From Erythrobacter sp. (GTDB lineage: Bacteria > Pseudomonadota > Alphaproteobacteria > Sphingomonadales > Sphingomonadaceae), in assembly GCF_030066995.1 (NCBI RefSeq), contig NZ_JASJAP010000003.1:62001-126000 (forward strand): a DNA stretch of 64,000 nucleotides, in the 5' to 3' direction. Positions 44,840 through 53,612 of the stretch are shown here, in pieces. How positions within the stretch are numbered: the first letter of the stretch is position 1; every line of letters begins with the position of its first letter. Both the position numbers and the translations under genes were made by a program. The notes under the pieces were generated by a model. That model worked only from the letters and a program-made list of their open reading frames with translations. It made no database searches and was not told where the DNA came from.

Positions 44840-45943
44840 ATGTGGAAAAAGCTTCGCACGATTTTCATTATCGTGTTGAACACGGCCTTGTTGTTCGGTG
44901 TGCTTGAATTGGGTGTGCGGTTTTTCGCGCCTTCCAAAGTCTCGACGACCTATCTGGAAGGCGGTCCACTCGGCCAGGAAGACGCGGTCCTCGGGCATAA
45001 GAACAACCCCAACACGCTTGCCCGCGTCACTGCCCCAGAATTTGAAGTCGAATACTACATCGATGCCGATGGTTTCCGGGGAAGGCCGGGGGCCGAGGCT
45101 CGAGCACTCGATCCGGAGGCGAAGACGGTGCTTCTGATCGGAGATTCCTTCACTTTCGGCGCGACCAACGATTACGATGACATCTGGCCAAAGCTCCTTG
45201 CGGATCGGTTTGCGCAGGAGCAGCGCTCGGTAAACATCGTCAACGCTGGCGTTCCCGGATACAACACGGCGCAACAGGCGCTGTATCTTGAGCGCCTCTA
45301 CGAAGATTGCAAACCCGACATCGTGGTGGTGATGTTTCTTCCGAACGATCTCTTCGCGAATGAGCCGATCCGGACGGTCGAAGGAACGGACGTGGCCGTG
45401 TCCGATGCCGCAGCGGTAATAAAGGCCGGCCCGGGGAAGCGCTCGACACTGGAATCGGTCGACTTTATCAAGCGCATGATGATGCAAAACGATGCGATGT
45501 ACGCGTCGCTTTATCTGATGACACCTCGGCGCGAATTCTTTGAAAAGCCGTTCTCCGACCTTGTGCAGTCGAAGGTAGACGTGACGAAGGACCTGCTCGC
45601 CCGGATGGGGAATTTCGCCACCAAGAAAGACTTTGATCTGGTGTTCATCTCAGTGCCTCAAGCTTTTCAGGTGCTCTACAAGGCCTCGGGACAAGAGCGT
45701 GATTCGGTCGATGCAAGTATGCCGGATACCGTGTTTGGACCCTTTGCGGCTGATCACAATATTCAGTGGGTAGGTACGCTTGATCCTCTCGTGGAGGCAT
45801 ACGCAGCGGACGGTGAGAAGCTCTACTATCGCTATGACGGCCACTTCAACCCGAAAGGCAATCGGGTGGTCACCGACGTAATCTACGAAGCTCTGCTCCC
45901 CGCCTTGTCAAAGGGAAGTCCCGAAGCGCAGCCTGGTCTGTGA
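44840..45943 (+). CDS. membrane-anchored SGNH hydrolase-like protein 2
   Basis: The 367-residue protein starts MWKKLRTIFIIVLNTALLFG, a membrane anchor. The SGNH block is TVLLIGDSFTFGATNDYDDI, with the oxyanion residues in NAGVPGYNTAQQALYLERL, VVMFLPNDLF, and the catalytic DxxH-like GHFNPKGNRVVTDVIYE. It has the same layout as the gene upstream. Such proteins often O-acetylate or de-acylate exported polysaccharides. The direction of the reaction is not known. Confidence 0.83.
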   Translation: MWKKLRTIFIIVLNTALLFGVLELGVRFFAPSKVSTTYLEGGPLGQEDAVLGHKNNPNTLARVTAPEFEVEYYIDADGFRGRPGAEARALDPEAKTVLLIGDSFTFGATNDYDDIWPKLLADRFAQEQRSVNIVNAGVPGYNTAQQALYLERLYEDCKPDIVVVMFLPNDLFANEPIRTVEGTDVAVSDAAAVIKAGPGKRSTLESVDFIKRMMMQNDAMYASLYLMTPRREFFEKPFSDLVQSKVDVTKDLLARMGNFATKKDFDLVFISVPQAFQVLYKASGQERDSVDASMPDTVFGPFAADHNIQWVGTLDPLVEAYAADGEKLYYRYDGHFNPKGNRVVTDVIYEALLPALSKGSPEAQPGL

Positions 45944-46201
45944 GCCAGCTGCGCAGGGCGCCGTTTCCACAAAGCGCCTCTTCCCCGACTTAGGGCGCTG
46001 ACCCGCGCCTTGCAGTACGAGGGGAGAGATCGTCTATCTTCGCGGCGCTCTGGCCCCAGAGCTTGGCCAACTCTCCGATGAGCAGGCCGCCGTGATCGGC
46101 TCAGCATGAAACGCCGGCGCGCAGGCTACGCTTGGCGCTAAGACGAGCTTGTTGGCGCGTTATTCGATCTCAGAAGATAGATTATTGGAGGTGGGTGGGA
46201 G

Positions 46202-47581
46202 CTAATCAGACTCAAGCGAAACAAGCTTCGCTTCGAGCGCGTGCGCGGCGGCTTCGGACCCGCTCGGGCTGAAATGGCCATCGGCGGCGTAAAGCCTGCC
46301 GGGATCGTCCGATTGGCTAAAAACAGTTGTCAAGTCGACCACTTCGACTTCGTGCTTCGCGGCCGCGTCAAGGACCATTCCACGCAAATCGTCGTAGAGG
46401 AAGGACTTGTCCAGCAATCCGCGGTATCTTGCCGCTTGGGGAATGTAGACAAGCACGAATTTGCCTCCCCAGCTTTCGGTCAAGGCTTTCGTCCGTTCGA
46501 GCGTCTTTTCGAACACGGGCTGGTCGCGGCTGATTCGGGGGTAATCGAGGCCCATGATCCCCCAGACCTGGTTCAACGCGAAGATGTTTCGCACAAACGA
46601 AGACTGTTTCAGCACGAGGGTTGGAGAGATGTCTTCCTTCCACCAGCGATCGATCACTTCCTTTGAACGCTCAACCGTTTCGGTCGAGGGCTTGACCGGC
46701 CCGAAATCGGCGCCGGGCTCCAGCGCCTCGGCGAGCCAGGGGGTTGAGGCCTCTCGCGCGAGGTTCTCCCAGTCATTGCCCTCGAAAAACCCCATCACCA
46801 CCCAGTCGGGTTTGAATTGCTGACCGTAGCGCCCCACGAGGGCAAGCTCGAAGAGCGGCCCTCCGCCGCGCATACCGATACTGGCGGTTTGCGGTCGTCG
46901 GTTTCGCATGCGCCCCGCGAATGTGTCGGGCCTTGGTTGGCAATAGCCTTCGACAAAGGAATCGCCGACAATCATGACCTCCAGCGCGGCGTCGTGAACA
47001 TTGTCATCGTTGTTAAAACCGAAGCGGTCGGCGTTATAATAGAGCGGAGCGCCTTGCTGGGAGCACAGCAGGACTTCTTCGTTGGGAATGCCGCCGAGAA
47101 GCGCCTGATCCAGGCGATCGACGTCCAGAACATTCGTCAATCTTTTGCTTGTGTACATCGGTGGAATGCTGGAGCGTCCTCTCGCAATCTCATCGTCTGC
47201 GTCTGGCGCGTTGCCGACTGTTGTCGCAAGGCCAATCATAGCCATGACGATTCGCGCGTTGAGAAAGACTTCAACCACCAGCAGGCCGAGCAGTATGGCC
47301 GTTGCCGCAAGTCCGATGTTCGAGCTCTTGCGTGGAGAGAGGAAAAGCGAAGCGCCGATAAGCGCGGCTGCAATCGCTCCCGGCGCAGCGATGTAGCGCA
47401 TGAAGCGCGGAAAGTCCGCCCCGTAAGAGGAAAAGTTGAGCAGAGCGTATCCGGCGACCGCCAAGAAGTAGGCCGCCGGCAACAGGCAAAAAAAACGCGC
47501 CAGCGACGCGCTTGGAGAAGGTGGACCCTCCTCCGAAAGGCCTTGGGTAGTGGCCATCTCGGGAGAGCCCGGGCGGCTCAT
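46202..47581 (-). CDS. membrane SGNH-type hydrolase with four N-terminal helices
   Basis: The 459-residue protein has about four hydrophobic segments in its first 120 residues (FFCLLPAAYFLAVAGYALLN; ATAILLGLLVVEVFLNARIV). The SGNH domain has EVMIVGDSFVEGYCQPRPDT, MGFFEGNDWEN and ADGHFSPSGSEAAAHAL. It overlaps the carbamoyltransferase stop by one base (TGATG) and so belongs to that operon. It probably transfers or removes an acyl group on the exported glycan. Confidence 0.83.
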   Translation of the reverse strand: MSRPGSPEMATTQGLSEEGPPSPSASLARFFCLLPAAYFLAVAGYALLNFSSYGADFPRFMRYIAAPGAIAAALIGASLFLSPRKSSNIGLAATAILLGLLVVEVFLNARIVMAMIGLATTVGNAPDADDEIARGRSSIPPMYTSKRLTNVLDVDRLDQALLGGIPNEEVLLCSQQGAPLYYNADRFGFNNDDNVHDAALEVMIVGDSFVEGYCQPRPDTFAGRMRNRRPQTASIGMRGGGPLFELALVGRYGQQFKPDWVVMGFFEGNDWENLAREASTPWLAEALEPGADFGPVKPSTETVERSKEVIDRWWKEDISPTLVLKQSSFVRNIFALNQVWGIMGLDYPRISRDQPVFEKTLERTKALTESWGGKFVLVYIPQAARYRGLLDKSFLYDDLRGMVLDAAAKHEVEVVDLTTVFSQSDDPGRLYAADGHFSPSGSEAAAHALEAKLVSLESD

Positions 47582-49419
47582 CAGTCGAGCGCGAACTCGT
47601 TCTGGTAGTCAAGCGCCAGCTTTGGATCCTGCTGCTCCTTTTTGAGGACGCAATTGCCCACAGCAAGGTGATCCAGACCGGTGCCCATGAAACAGCGGAA
47701 AGCGTCTTCCGGCGTGTTTACGATCGGCTCGCCGCGCACGTTGAAGCTGGTGTTGATCAGAACCGGGCAATTGGTGCGCTTCTCGAACGCGTTCAGCAGA
47801 TCCCAATAGCGCGGGTTTGTCTCCCGATGGACGGTTTGAATGCGAGCAGAATAGTCGACGTGTGTGATCGCGGGAATTTCCGAGCGTACGATATTGAGCT
47901 TGTCGATCCCGAAGAGCTTCTGCTCCTCTTCGCTCATCTCCCGCCGGCGATCTTCTGCCACGTCCCCAACAATCAGCATGTACGGACTGTCGCCGCTGTG
48001 TTCAAACCAGTCCGACACGCTCTCACGCTTCACCGAAGGGGCAAAGGGGCGGAAGCTCTCGCGGTATTTCACTTTCAGATTGAGTGTCTTCTGCATTGTC
48101 GGAGAGCGCGGGTCGCCAAGGATCGAGCGTCCGCCAAGCGCGCGAGGCCCGAACTCCATGCGGCCTTGCATCCAGCCGACTGCCTGACCCTCGGTCAGCG
48201 CGTCAGCCGTTTGTTCGATAACCGCCTTTTCATCGAGCGCTTCGAACTTGGCGCCCACCGACCGAAGCCGGTTTTCAATGTCATGTTGTTCAAACGATGG
48301 CCCGAGATAGGATCCCGCCATCGTGTCACGTCCATCTTGACGCACCGAGCGCGGCTGGTCCTTGTATTGGTGCCAAACCGACAGCGCAGCCCCGAGCGCG
48401 CCACCAGCGTCGCCTGCGGCCGGCTGGATCCAGATGCGATCGAAAACGCCTTCGCGCAAAAGTTTGCCGTTGGCGACGCAGTTCAGAGCGACACCGCCGG
48501 CCAAGCACAGATTGCGGTCACCCGTCTCTTTGCGGATCGAGCGTGCCAGACGAAGCACGATAAGTTCGGTAACCTTCTGGATGGATGCCGCCAAATCCAT
48601 TTCCCGCTGGGTGAGCCGATCTTCGGGCTTGCGCGGCGGTCCACCAAACAACTGATCAAATTTCTTCGATGTCATGGTCAGGCCGCTGACATAGTTGAAG
48701 TACTTCTGATCGATGTGGAAAGTGCCGTCCTCATGTACGTGGACGAGATTGTCGAGGATCTTGTCGACAAAGCGCGGCTCGCCATAGGGGGCAAGGCCCA
48801 TGACCTTGTATTCCCCTGAGTTCACGCGAAAGCCAGTGTAATAGGTGAAGGCCGAATAGAGCAGCCCCAGAGAATGCGGGAAATGCAGTTCCTTGGTGAT
48901 GTTGAGGCTGTTGCCCGAGCCATGGCCGAGCGACGTCGTACACCATTCCCCCACGCCATCCATGGTCAGGACGGCGGCCGTCTCGAACGGGGAAGGGAAG
49001 AACGCGCTCGCTGCGTGAGAGAGGTGATGCTCTGTGAACAGCAGGGACTCGTTCCAGCTATCGGCGCCAGGCACCTTTGATAGCTCTGTCTTCAGCATCT
49101 TCTTCTGGAAGAGCTTGTCCTTGATCCAAATGGGAATGGCCATGCGGAAGGACTGGAAGCCGCGAGGCGCGGTGGCGAAGTAGGACTCGAGTAACCGTTC
49201 AAATTTCAGAAACGGCTTTTCATAGAAGACCACATGGTCGACCTCAGCCAGAGTGCATCCGGCCTCCGCGAGGCAGTATTCCACCGCGTTATGTGGAAAG
49301 CGCGGATCGTGCTTGCGCCTCGTGAAACGCTCTTCCTGAGCCGCGGCGATAATATCGCCGTCTTCGACCAGGGCAGCGGCGCTGTCATGGTAGAAGGCCG
49401 AAATGCCTAGTATTCGCAT
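47581..49419 (-). CDS. NodU/TobZ-family O-carbamoyltransferase
   Basis: The 612-residue enzyme starts MRILGISAFYHDSAAALVED, with the YrdC-like half showing HLSHAASAFFPSPFETAAVL, TMDGVGEW and LCLAGGVALNCVANGKLL. The C-terminal domain has GRMEFGPRALGGRSILGDPR and INTSFNVRGEPIVNTPEDAF. Family members carbamoylate hydroxyls of sugars (nodulation factors, tobramycin, capsules) with carbamoyl phosphate. Here a polysaccharide or its precursor is likely. Confidence 0.95.
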   Translation of the reverse strand: MRILGISAFYHDSAAALVEDGDIIAAAQEERFTRRKHDPRFPHNAVEYCLAEAGCTLAEVDHVVFYEKPFLKFERLLESYFATAPRGFQSFRMAIPIWIKDKLFQKKMLKTELSKVPGADSWNESLLFTEHHLSHAASAFFPSPFETAAVLTMDGVGEWCTTSLGHGSGNSLNITKELHFPHSLGLLYSAFTYYTGFRVNSGEYKVMGLAPYGEPRFVDKILDNLVHVHEDGTFHIDQKYFNYVSGLTMTSKKFDQLFGGPPRKPEDRLTQREMDLAASIQKVTELIVLRLARSIRKETGDRNLCLAGGVALNCVANGKLLREGVFDRIWIQPAAGDAGGALGAALSVWHQYKDQPRSVRQDGRDTMAGSYLGPSFEQHDIENRLRSVGAKFEALDEKAVIEQTADALTEGQAVGWMQGRMEFGPRALGGRSILGDPRSPTMQKTLNLKVKYRESFRPFAPSVKRESVSDWFEHSGDSPYMLIVGDVAEDRRREMSEEEQKLFGIDKLNIVRSEIPAITHVDYSARIQTVHRETNPRYWDLLNAFEKRTNCPVLINTSFNVRGEPIVNTPEDAFRCFMGTGLDHLAVGNCVLKKEQQDPKLALDYQNEFALD

Positions 49420-49432
49420 GGGACTTAAGACC

Positions 49433-49582
49433 TTAGAACAGCGTGTAAATGAAGGGCGCGACCGCGGAACCTTGCGTCAGCACAATGAGCAGGCCGAACA
49501 GGAACATGACCGCGACGATAGGTGCGAGCCACAATTTCTTGCGTGCTTTCAGAAAGGACCAGAGCTCTTTTGCAAGTTCCAT
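49433..49582 (-). CDS. DUF5989-type small membrane protein, 49 aa
   Basis: The minus-strand ORF from the ATG at 49582 reads MELAKELWSFLKARKKLWLA, then a membrane helix and GSAVAPFIYTLF at the end. This is the form of the DUF5989 family, which occurs between SxtJ and NodU-type carbamoyltransferase genes. The gene lies exactly in that slot, 9 bases after the SxtJ stop and 13 before the carbamoyltransferase ATG. Its role is unknown; a membrane partner of the transferase is plausible. Confidence 0.88.
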   Translation of the reverse strand: MELAKELWSFLKARKKLWLAPIVAVMFLFGLLIVLTQGSAVAPFIYTLF

Positions 49583-49591
49583 AACCGTTCC

Positions 49592-50029
49592 TTAGAATTG
49601 GTTTTTCAAGGTTTCGGGCGCCGGGCCCGGAGGATTTCTCTCGATCCAGTATGAGCCTGACCCAGCGGGCCGCTTCATCCGGAGGGCGTCACGACCAAAG
49701 ATCTTCATGATGAGGCCGATTGGGATGAACAGCACAACAAACATGAGCGCCATCACGATGGGATTGACGATCATCGCCAGAAGCAGGCCGAGCTTCATCC
49801 AGCCCTTGTTGAGCAAGCTTAGAAGCTGAGGCTGAACGAGGCCCAAAAGGACCAGAAGGGTGCCTGGGATGACGAAGGCCAGAGTGCTCCATTGGCTTGC
49901 ATCGAATGCGAACCACCGCACAAGACCAATCGCAACCAGAATACCACCGACGGTCAGGCCGAAGGATCGGTCGGAAGGTCCCGTGATCTCCTGATGGTCT
50001 TCAAAGTTATCGTGGGCCGCCTTGGCCAT
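49592..50029 (-). CDS. SxtJ-family membrane protein
   Basis: The 145-residue protein starts MAKAAHDNFEDHQEITGPSD from an ATG with GGGGGA upstream. It continues with SFGLTVGGILVAIGLVRWFA and two further hydrophobic segments, ending RMKRPAGSGSYWIERNPPGP, typical of SxtJ proteins. The family is named from the saxitoxin cluster and travels with carbamoyltransferases and DUF5989. It is first in the four-gene operon. Confidence 0.87.
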   Translation of the reverse strand: MAKAAHDNFEDHQEITGPSDRSFGLTVGGILVAIGLVRWFAFDASQWSTLAFVIPGTLLVLLGLVQPQLLSLLNKGWMKLGLLLAMIVNPIVMALMFVVLFIPIGLIMKIFGRDALRMKRPAGSGSYWIERNPPGPAPETLKNQF

Positions 50030-50397
50030 GTTAATCCCCCTGATGTCCTCTCGAAAGCGGCGGTTTGCGTCAGTTCCATCTGCACGCAGGCGCTCGCCCG
50101 GCGGATCATTCAAAGCTTCGTTGATAGTGGAAATACGGGTACTTTACGGGGGCAAGAACACCAGAGCCTATTTCGAGGATTGCGCGTCTATGGTGAGGTA
50201 ACGCTTTAGTATAGCGCGCTGAGTGGGGGTATCTGGCGGGTCGCCAACGCGCCGTTCATAAGCCACTCCGCCGCATTTTGAGGTCGCTCTCAAGACACCT
50301 AGTTCGCGTGAATTTTCAATAGGAAGCGCCTTACAAGCGGTTGTCGGTCTCACGTCTGGCGCATCAAAAGATGGCGCTACCCACTTTTTGGACCGGG

Positions 50398-50958
50398 CTA
50401 TGTCGTACCGACTTTGACTTTTTCACCCGCGACCATGACGTATATCGTCAAGAGTACGATTTTCGCGTCGAGCAGCGCACTTCTGTTCTGGATGTACCAA
50501 AGGTCAAGGTCGACCTTCTGATCAAGCGTGAGAAGCGTATTGCCGCTGACTTGCGACAATCCCGTAAGGCCGGGTTTCACCTGGCAACGTCTGAGGCCCT
50601 TTTCATCCAGATCCTCGATGGTTTCAGGAAGAAGCGGGCGCGGCCCGACAAATGCCATCTCACCGCGCACGACATTCACGAGACCAGGCAATTCGTCCAG
50701 CCTAGAGCGACGAAGAAAGGTTCCGATGGTGGTCACACGCTCTTCATCGGGCATAAGCTCACCGTGGCTGTCGCGCGTGTCGCGCATGCTCCTGAACTTC
50801 AGGAGCTCAAAGGGCTCCTTGTGCTGTCCGGCTCGAAGCTGTCGGAACATGACCGGGCGGCCTTGCGCGAGCGCGCAGGCGACAAACAGGGCGATCAGTA
50901 AGGGCGAGAGCGCCAAAAGTGTGAGCAGCGCTGCGGGGCGCGCTATGATGCTGGTCAT
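50398..50958 (-). CDS. initiating sugar-phosphate transferase (monotopic, PglC-like)
   Basis: The 186-residue phosphoglycosyl transferase has a re-entrant N-terminal helix (LLTLLALSPLLIALFVACAL), then FELLKFRSMRD, the catalytic DE-type motif (RRSRLDELPGLVNVVRGEMA), FVGPRPLLPE and VKPGLTGLSQVSGN. It transfers a sugar phosphate to undecaprenyl phosphate and starts polysaccharide assembly. Its start overlaps the epimerase stop by 4 bases. Confidence 0.94.
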   Translation of the reverse strand: MTSIIARPAALLTLLALSPLLIALFVACALAQGRPVMFRQLRAGQHKEPFELLKFRSMRDTRDSHGELMPDEERVTTIGTFLRRSRLDELPGLVNVVRGEMAFVGPRPLLPETIEDLDEKGLRRCQVKPGLTGLSQVSGNTLLTLDQKVDLDLWYIQNRSALLDAKIVLLTIYVMVAGEKVKVGTT

Positions 50959-51878
50959 CGCAAGGGGGCCTTCCTGGCTTCGCTCGGGGTGGGATCAAGC
51001 GACAAGCACAGCCTATCGATCACCTTCGCAAGCGGCTGAGCGGCGAAACCTCGCTGCCGCAATCGGCTGCAATCGATTGCCGGGAAGCCCTGATCTTTCG
51101 TTTGAGTCTCACCCACACCGCGCAGCTGAGGGCTCTTCTTCAGTCGCTGAGCGATGATATCGACAATCTGCAAAAGAGTGCGCCGCTTTCCAGTCGATAT
51201 ATTGAAATCGCCTTCAAGTTTCTGATCTATAATGATTAAAAGCCCTTGTACCACATCGTCTAACGCGATGAAATCGGCCCCATATTCGGGGTTCGAGAGT
51301 GTGACTGGCTCGCCGCAAGATATCTTCGTTGCGAGCCGTGTGACGATATCGTCTCCGGTCGCAACGACCGAGGAAAGGCGCGCAATGGCGCAGTGAATTC
51401 CATGAGTCTGGCACTGCTCTCTAGCGTAAGCTTCCTGCGCGGCCTTTGATGTCAGATAGAGGGTGCGCGACAGGGGGCGGATCGGCGTCTCTTCATCGGC
51501 AACTTCCACCCTTGGGTCATAGATGTTGGCGCTTGAAGCAACAACCAGACGTTCAACCTGCGCAAGGCCCAAAAGACCGATTAGATACCCTGTCCCCAGC
51601 ACATTGGTGTTGAAGAGCGCAAGGGCCGCATCATCATCCTTGGGATTGGTATCGATCCGTGCGGCGAGATGAAGGACAACATCGACGCCCTTGAGCGCAT
51701 CAACCAGTTCCGGAGCAGGACCGCGCTCGTCGAGGTCGACGTGGTGATAGTAAGCAAGGTCATCCATCCCGACAGGGCGCTGGCGGCCAAGCAAGAGCAA
51801 GGTGTGGCCAGCGTCGTGCGCCGCCTTCACAAAGGCCCTGCCGACCGTGCCGGAGGCTCCGGTGACAGCTATTCGCAT
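50955..51878 (-). CDS. NAD-dependent sugar epimerase/dehydratase
   Basis: The 307-residue short-chain dehydrogenase of the extended type has a Rossmann start MRIAVTGASGTVGRAFVKAA. The catalytic Ser region is VASSANIYD and the YxxxK pair is LYLTSKAAQEAYAREQC. It likely converts a nucleotide sugar or a lipid-linked sugar; the initiating transferase beside it suggests the latter could be its substrate. Its start overlaps the ATP-grasp stop by one base. Confidence 0.9.
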   Translation of the reverse strand: MRIAVTGASGTVGRAFVKAAHDAGHTLLLLGRQRPVGMDDLAYYHHVDLDERGPAPELVDALKGVDVVLHLAARIDTNPKDDDAALALFNTNVLGTGYLIGLLGLAQVERLVVASSANIYDPRVEVADEETPIRPLSRTLYLTSKAAQEAYAREQCQTHGIHCAIARLSSVVATGDDIVTRLATKISCGEPVTLSNPEYGADFIALDDVVQGLLIIIDQKLEGDFNISTGKRRTLLQIVDIIAQRLKKSPQLRGVGETQTKDQGFPAIDCSRLRQRGFAAQPLAKVIDRLCLSLDPTPSEARKAPLR

Positions 51879-52873
51879 TACGCCGCAGCCTGGTTAGCCT
51901 CGGCCAGATCAGTTGGCAGCAATTGCTCCTCAAGAAAGCGAACGACTGTGCCTTTGGTGACCGGTGGTTGAGTGATCGGCGTGCCGTTCAAGAGCTTTTG
52001 CAGGACCATATGGACCTCGTTGAAGCCTAGCAGAGCCCGCATAGGGGTAGTGCCCGAGAAGCGCGCGTTGATTTCGAACAACCGGAATTCGCCATCAAGG
52101 CCTCGGCGAAACTGCAGGTTGGCCGGTCCGAAAGGCTTGAGGGCCTTGGCCACGCGGCGCACATAGGCATCGCAATCGGGGTAATGGTCGGCATAGGCGC
52201 GAAACGTATTTCCATCGCGCAAGTCACGGCGCAAGACGATCGACGCCTCGACGTTGCCGTCGAAGCAGATCACGCCCGCCGTGTATTCTTCGTTGTCGGG
52301 GCCAGCCCATTCCTGTACGACGAGACCTTCGCGTCCTCGCGTCGCGGCCGTCAGCTCGTCCTGATCGCGCACCAACTCCACCCCGACCGCGCGGGCACCG
52401 ACACGTGGTTTCACGACAAGCGGAAAACCGAGTTCTTGAGTGAGGGCTGCGACTTCGTCAGGCCGCTCGGCAGGGACCGAGCGCGGGAAGGGCAAGCCGT
52501 TCGCCTCAAGCCACCTCGCGGTTTCCAGTTTGTCATCAGCAGTGCGGATGGTTTCCGGGGGGCTAACTACGATCTTGGTGTCGAAACGCTCCTCCCATTC
52601 TGTGCGATTGCGCGCAAAGATATCGAGCTCGACATCTGTGCCGACTAGGACCGCATCGGGACGCTCGTTTTCGAGGATAGCCTCTATTGCGCTGCAATAG
52701 TCCTCGCTACTCGCCATCGGCACGAGGTCATGCGAATCCGCCCAGTACAGCCCAGGGGATAGAGGGTTGGGGTCAACAGCGATAACTTGGTATTCGAAGG
52801 GGGCCGATTTGAGGGACTTGATTATCCCCTGCCCCAGAACGGCGCCAGCCCCGGTTACGACGATCTTGGTCAT
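51878..52873 (-). CDS. ATP-grasp family ligase
   Basis: The 331-residue protein has an N-terminal Rossmann-like domain (MTKIVVTGAGAVLGQGIIKS), then the ATP-grasp core: LGFPLVVKPRVGARAVGVEL, VVQEWAGPDNEEYTAGVICF and the metal-binding FRLFEINARFSGTTPMRALL. It is related to CarB-like ATP-grasp proteins in capsule loci. It may form an amide or activate a carboxylate on a sugar. It overlaps the phosphoesterase by 4 bases. The ATG at 52873 is preferred to one at 52888. Confidence 0.87.
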   Translation of the reverse strand: MTKIVVTGAGAVLGQGIIKSLKSAPFEYQVIAVDPNPLSPGLYWADSHDLVPMASSEDYCSAIEAILENERPDAVLVGTDVELDIFARNRTEWEERFDTKIVVSPPETIRTADDKLETARWLEANGLPFPRSVPAERPDEVAALTQELGFPLVVKPRVGARAVGVELVRDQDELTAATRGREGLVVQEWAGPDNEEYTAGVICFDGNVEASIVLRRDLRDGNTFRAYADHYPDCDAYVRRVAKALKPFGPANLQFRRGLDGEFRLFEINARFSGTTPMRALLGFNEVHMVLQKLLNGTPITQPPVTKGTVVRFLEEQLLPTDLAEANQAAA

Positions 52874-53595
52874 TGGTAAAACCTGCAAAGCCTTGATTTG
52901 GTATCGGCCGATAGCCCGGCAACCGATTGGATTTTTATCTGGGCCGCCTTGGTGTCGAAATCGATTGGTCGTGTTTCGACCGACACCGCATCGTCCATGA
53001 CATCCACCATAGTCCAGGACGGTGTCGGATTGGAGTTTGATCGAGGTTGACCGATTGAGTTGACGACGTGGACCTCGATTCCCTTGTCGTCGCGATAGTA
53101 CTTTGGCCTGTGAAGGTGGCCAAAAACTCCGGCGCGAAAGCCGCGTTCTTTCAGAGTGCTGGCTGCCGCCCGAAGCCGGGGGTCATCGGAGAGATAGGTC
53201 CAGTCGCCATAGCCGAACGGGTTCGCGTGGGCGAACAGGACGCCGTCGCATGCCCATTCCTCGATCCACTTCAGGCGATGCGGCCACTCTTCTCCAAGTT
53301 CTTGCCAGGTCCACTCGACCGAATCCCGGATCCAGTCAGGAAGCTTGTCGAAATAGCCGGGTCGGCTGTCCCGCAAGTCGATGTACAACTCCTCGTGGTT
53401 GCCCCCGATAAGCAACGCCCCGTCCTGGTCAATTGCTTCTAGCGCGAGATCGAGGCAGGCTGCTGGATCAACCCCGTATGTGAACAGATCGCCGAGCAAG
53501 ATCAGCTGATCAAACGTTTCGTCGCGAGCGGCCTTGAGCGCTTTCTCGAAGGGCGCCGCTGTTGAATGCACGTCGCTGATCACCGCGATACGCAT
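52870..53595 (-). CDS. calcineurin-like metallophosphoesterase
   Basis: The 241-residue enzyme starts MRIAVISDVHSTAAPFEKAL and shows the metallophosphoesterase set: D8-x-H10, GDLF, GGNHEELY, a His in LFAHANPFGYGDW and FGHLHRP. It is like YfcE/diadenosine-type phosphatases. In the operon it may remove phosphate from a glycan precursor or act as regulator. It overlaps the ATP-grasp gene by 4 bases, so coupled expression is likely. Confidence 0.9.
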   Translation of the reverse strand: MRIAVISDVHSTAAPFEKALKAARDETFDQLILLGDLFTYGVDPAACLDLALEAIDQDGALLIGGNHEELYIDLRDSRPGYFDKLPDWIRDSVEWTWQELGEEWPHRLKWIEEWACDGVLFAHANPFGYGDWTYLSDDPRLRAAASTLKERGFRAGVFGHLHRPKYYRDDKGIEVHVVNSIGQPRSNSNPTPSWTMVDVMDDAVSVETRPIDFDTKAAQIKIQSVAGLSADTKSRLCRFYQ

Positions 53596-53612
53596 GGCCG
53601 TTGCCCGTTTGG

